DNA of 64,000 nucleotides from Propionibacterium sp. (GTDB taxonomy: Bacteria; Actinomycetota; Actinomycetes; Propionibacteriales; Propionibacteriaceae), in assembly GCA_012517405.1 (NCBI GenBank), contig JAAYVB010000008.1, positions 62,001-126,000 of the forward strand, read 5' to 3'. Below, in pieces: positions 62,696-64,000 of the stretch. Position numbers and translations under genes: made by a program. The first letter of the stretch is position 1; each line of letters opens with the position of its first letter. The notes below the pieces were generated by a model, which was not told the DNA's origin, searched no databases, and saw only the letters and a list, made by a program, of their open reading frames with translations.

Positions 62696-62827
62696 GATCA
62701 TCCTCCTCGTGGTGCGAGCCTCACCGGATTGTCGCACTCCGGACGCGCCTTAGGCGGATCCGGTGCCACGACAGAAGCTGAGGCTAAGTATGCAGGGTCT
62801 TCAGCCGGTAGCCGATTCACTGAGGGT

Positions 62828-64000
62828 TCATGGCGTGGGCAGTGTTCCGGCACCTTCCCAGCGGACATCGGAGACCGACAGATCCGGACGCCAACCCCGC
62901 CAACTGGGCGCGCGCAGCCGCCCCTGCGGGGTCAGTTCGGAGTAGGCCACCTCGCCGACCAGGGTCGGCGTGACCCAGCGTGCGTCGCGCCGGTCCGCGT
63001 CCGGGATCCTCGCCACCGGTGGGGTCTTGCGTTCGATCCCGGCAAGCGTCCGCGCGATGTCGTCGATGTCGCCGGGGGCGATTCCCGAGCCCGCGCGCCC
63101 CAGATAGTGCAGCTCGCCGTCGGCGCCGGGCACCGCCACCAGCAGGGAACGCAGCTTGCCGTCGGGGCCGGTCCGCCAGCCGATCACGATGACAGACTGA
63201 TCGGTGCGCGGTTTGATCTTGATCCATTGCTGGGAGCGGCGTCCGGGGGTGTAGATGGAGTCGAGGCGTTTGGCCAGCACACCCTCCAGCCGCTCCGCGC
63301 GGGCATGCGCGATGGCCTCGTCCAGGCTGCCGTCGAATGCCGGCGGCACCCGGACGCGTTCGGTCGGGCTGATGGCGGTGGCGAGCAGCTCGCGGCGTGC
63401 GCGGTATGGGGTGCGCATCAGGTGGTGCTCGGTCCCATCCAGGGTGAGCGACAAGATGTCGAAGAGCATCAAGGTGACCGGGGCCTGATCGGCCAGCCGC
63501 GGTGCGACCCGCGGGTCTGCCTTCATCCGGGGCTGCAGCAGCGAGAAATCGGGTCGTCCCCGAGGGTCGAGCGCGACGATCTCGCCGTCCAGGATCGCGG
63601 CTTGGGCGCCGAGATCGTCGGCGAGTTCGCCCAGCTCGGGATAGAGGTCGGTGATGTCGTTGCCGTTGCGTGAGACCAGCCGGACGCGGCCGCCGGCGAC
63701 CGCGCAGATCGCGCGTACCCCGTCCCACTTCATCTCCAGCGCCCACTGTTGCGGGTCGTGCAGGTCGGACGGTGAACCGAGGCTGGCCAGCATGGGGGCC
63801 GGGAGCCGGTCGGGAGGCGGAGGCTGCGGGGACGCGTCGGGTTGGTGGGACGAGCTGGGCTGGTTGGACGAGTCGGGCTGGTGGGGCTGCGGGGACGCGT
63901 CAGGTTGGTCGGGCGGTGCGGGCTGGTCAGGCGGTGCGGGCTGGTGGGATGTACCGGTCTCGGGGGATGAGCCGGCCTCTGGGGATGAACCGGCCTCCGG
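62828..64000 (-). CDS. ATP-dependent DNA ligase (LigD-type ligase domain), partial
   Basis: 390 residues to the right edge, open upstream. The nucleotidyltransferase starts at about 63790: EMKWDGVRA with the adenylated Lys, LDGEIVAL, LMLFDILSL, EGVLAKRLDSIYTPG, QQWIKIKP, then an OB-fold to DVRWEG. Upstream the frame reads through a 70-residue Pro/Ser/Gln/Asp-rich linker to 64000 with no start codon, so a further N-terminal domain (phosphoesterase or polymerase of LigD) should lie beyond the window. Confidence 0.88.
   Translation of the reverse strand, partial: PEAGSSPEAGSSPETGTSHQPAPPDQPAPPDQPDASPQPHQPDSSNQPSSSHQPDASPQPPPPDRLPAPMLASLGSPSDLHDPQQWALEMKWDGVRAICAVAGGRVRLVSRNGNDITDLYPELGELADDLGAQAAILDGEIVALDPRGRPDFSLLQPRMKADPRVAPRLADQAPVTLMLFDILSLTLDGTEHHLMRTPYRARRELLATAISPTERVRVPPAFDGSLDEAIAHARAERLEGVLAKRLDSIYTPGRRSQQWIKIKPRTDQSVIVIGWRTGPDGKLRSLLVAVPGADGELHYLGRAGSGIAPGDIDDIARTLAGIERKTPPVARIPDADRRDARWVTPTLVGEVAYSELTPQGRLRAPSWRGWRPDLSVSDVRWEGAGTLPTP
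63794..64000 (-). repeat. Degenerate repeats in the ligase linker
   Basis: Coding repeats of roughly ten codons give SSPEAG, DQPAPP and HQPDASPQP-type units in an unbroken frame. Low-complexity hinge joined to the ligase core. Confidence 0.6.

Overview
The window is high-GC DNA. Its gene families and expression signals point to an actinobacterium: GTG starts, ATGA/GTGA stop-start overlaps, leaderless -10/start arrangements, a BTAD regulator, a VKOR-DsbA pair, an LLM oxidoreductase with a CE1759-type FMN reductase, and a GAP-family exporter. A Propionibacteriaceae-like or related host is my best guess, but it rests on overall resemblance only. No rRNA, tRNA or CRISPR array was seen.

Region 1 (1-4.6 kb) holds a DUF89 protein, a DnaQ-like exonuclease, two NifX/NifB-type cofactor-binding proteins, a peptide deformylase, a 62-residue protein and an ACR3/bile-acid-symporter-like exporter. 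Three TGTCA-N8-TGACG dyads lie between the divergent exonuclease and NifX genes. A CsoR/CstR-like palindrome precedes the exporter. Nitrogenase genes are absent.

Region 2 (4.6-28 kb) is accessory DNA with many insertions and decayed genes. It carries a chimeric PIN-toxin ORF, an AbiEi/AbiEii-like pair bracketed by a ~130 bp direct repeat, two simple-sequence repeats around a small ORF, and a nested mobile element. In the nested element an ISL3-family IS (8-bp target duplication) is split by a three-recombinase RIT element. A truncated integrase is fused to the 3' part of a BTAD regulator. An IS5-family element sits inside a TetR gene that is otherwise intact. Further on are an RHH/BrnT-like toxin-antitoxin pair, a broken SOUL gene and assorted metabolic genes.

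Region 3 (28-32.4 kb) is a co-directional, tightly overlapping module that looks like the start of an actinobacterial conjugation locus: HTH protein, small protein, ParA-like ATPase, two-TM protein, membrane-anchored protein and TrbL-like protein. It stops abruptly, with no VirB4, coupling protein or relaxase.

Region 4 (32.4-42 kb) holds four broken genes: a frameshifted DUF5701 gene, a serine beta-lactamase-family gene with one in-frame stop, a frameshifted DUF7010-like gene, and a hydrolase cut off by an IS30 remnant. Between them lies an intact, translationally coupled ABC exporter/NarL two-component operon, followed by a TetR-CPBP protease pair.

Region 5 (42-64 kb) is more chromosome-like. 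It includes a carboxylate-amine ligase, an ArsR-like regulator with an M23 peptidase, an SDR/TetR pair, a GAP exporter and a DsbA-VKOR oxidative folding pair. It also has an LLM oxidoreductase/MarR/FMN reductase operon, a glycosyltransferase and an NMT1/THI5-type ABC importer with a duplicated permease. Near the end are a flavin-transfer redox module (ferric-reductase-like protein, FMN-binding protein, ApbE) facing an OmpR two-component system, and an ATP-dependent DNA ligase that runs off the window edge.
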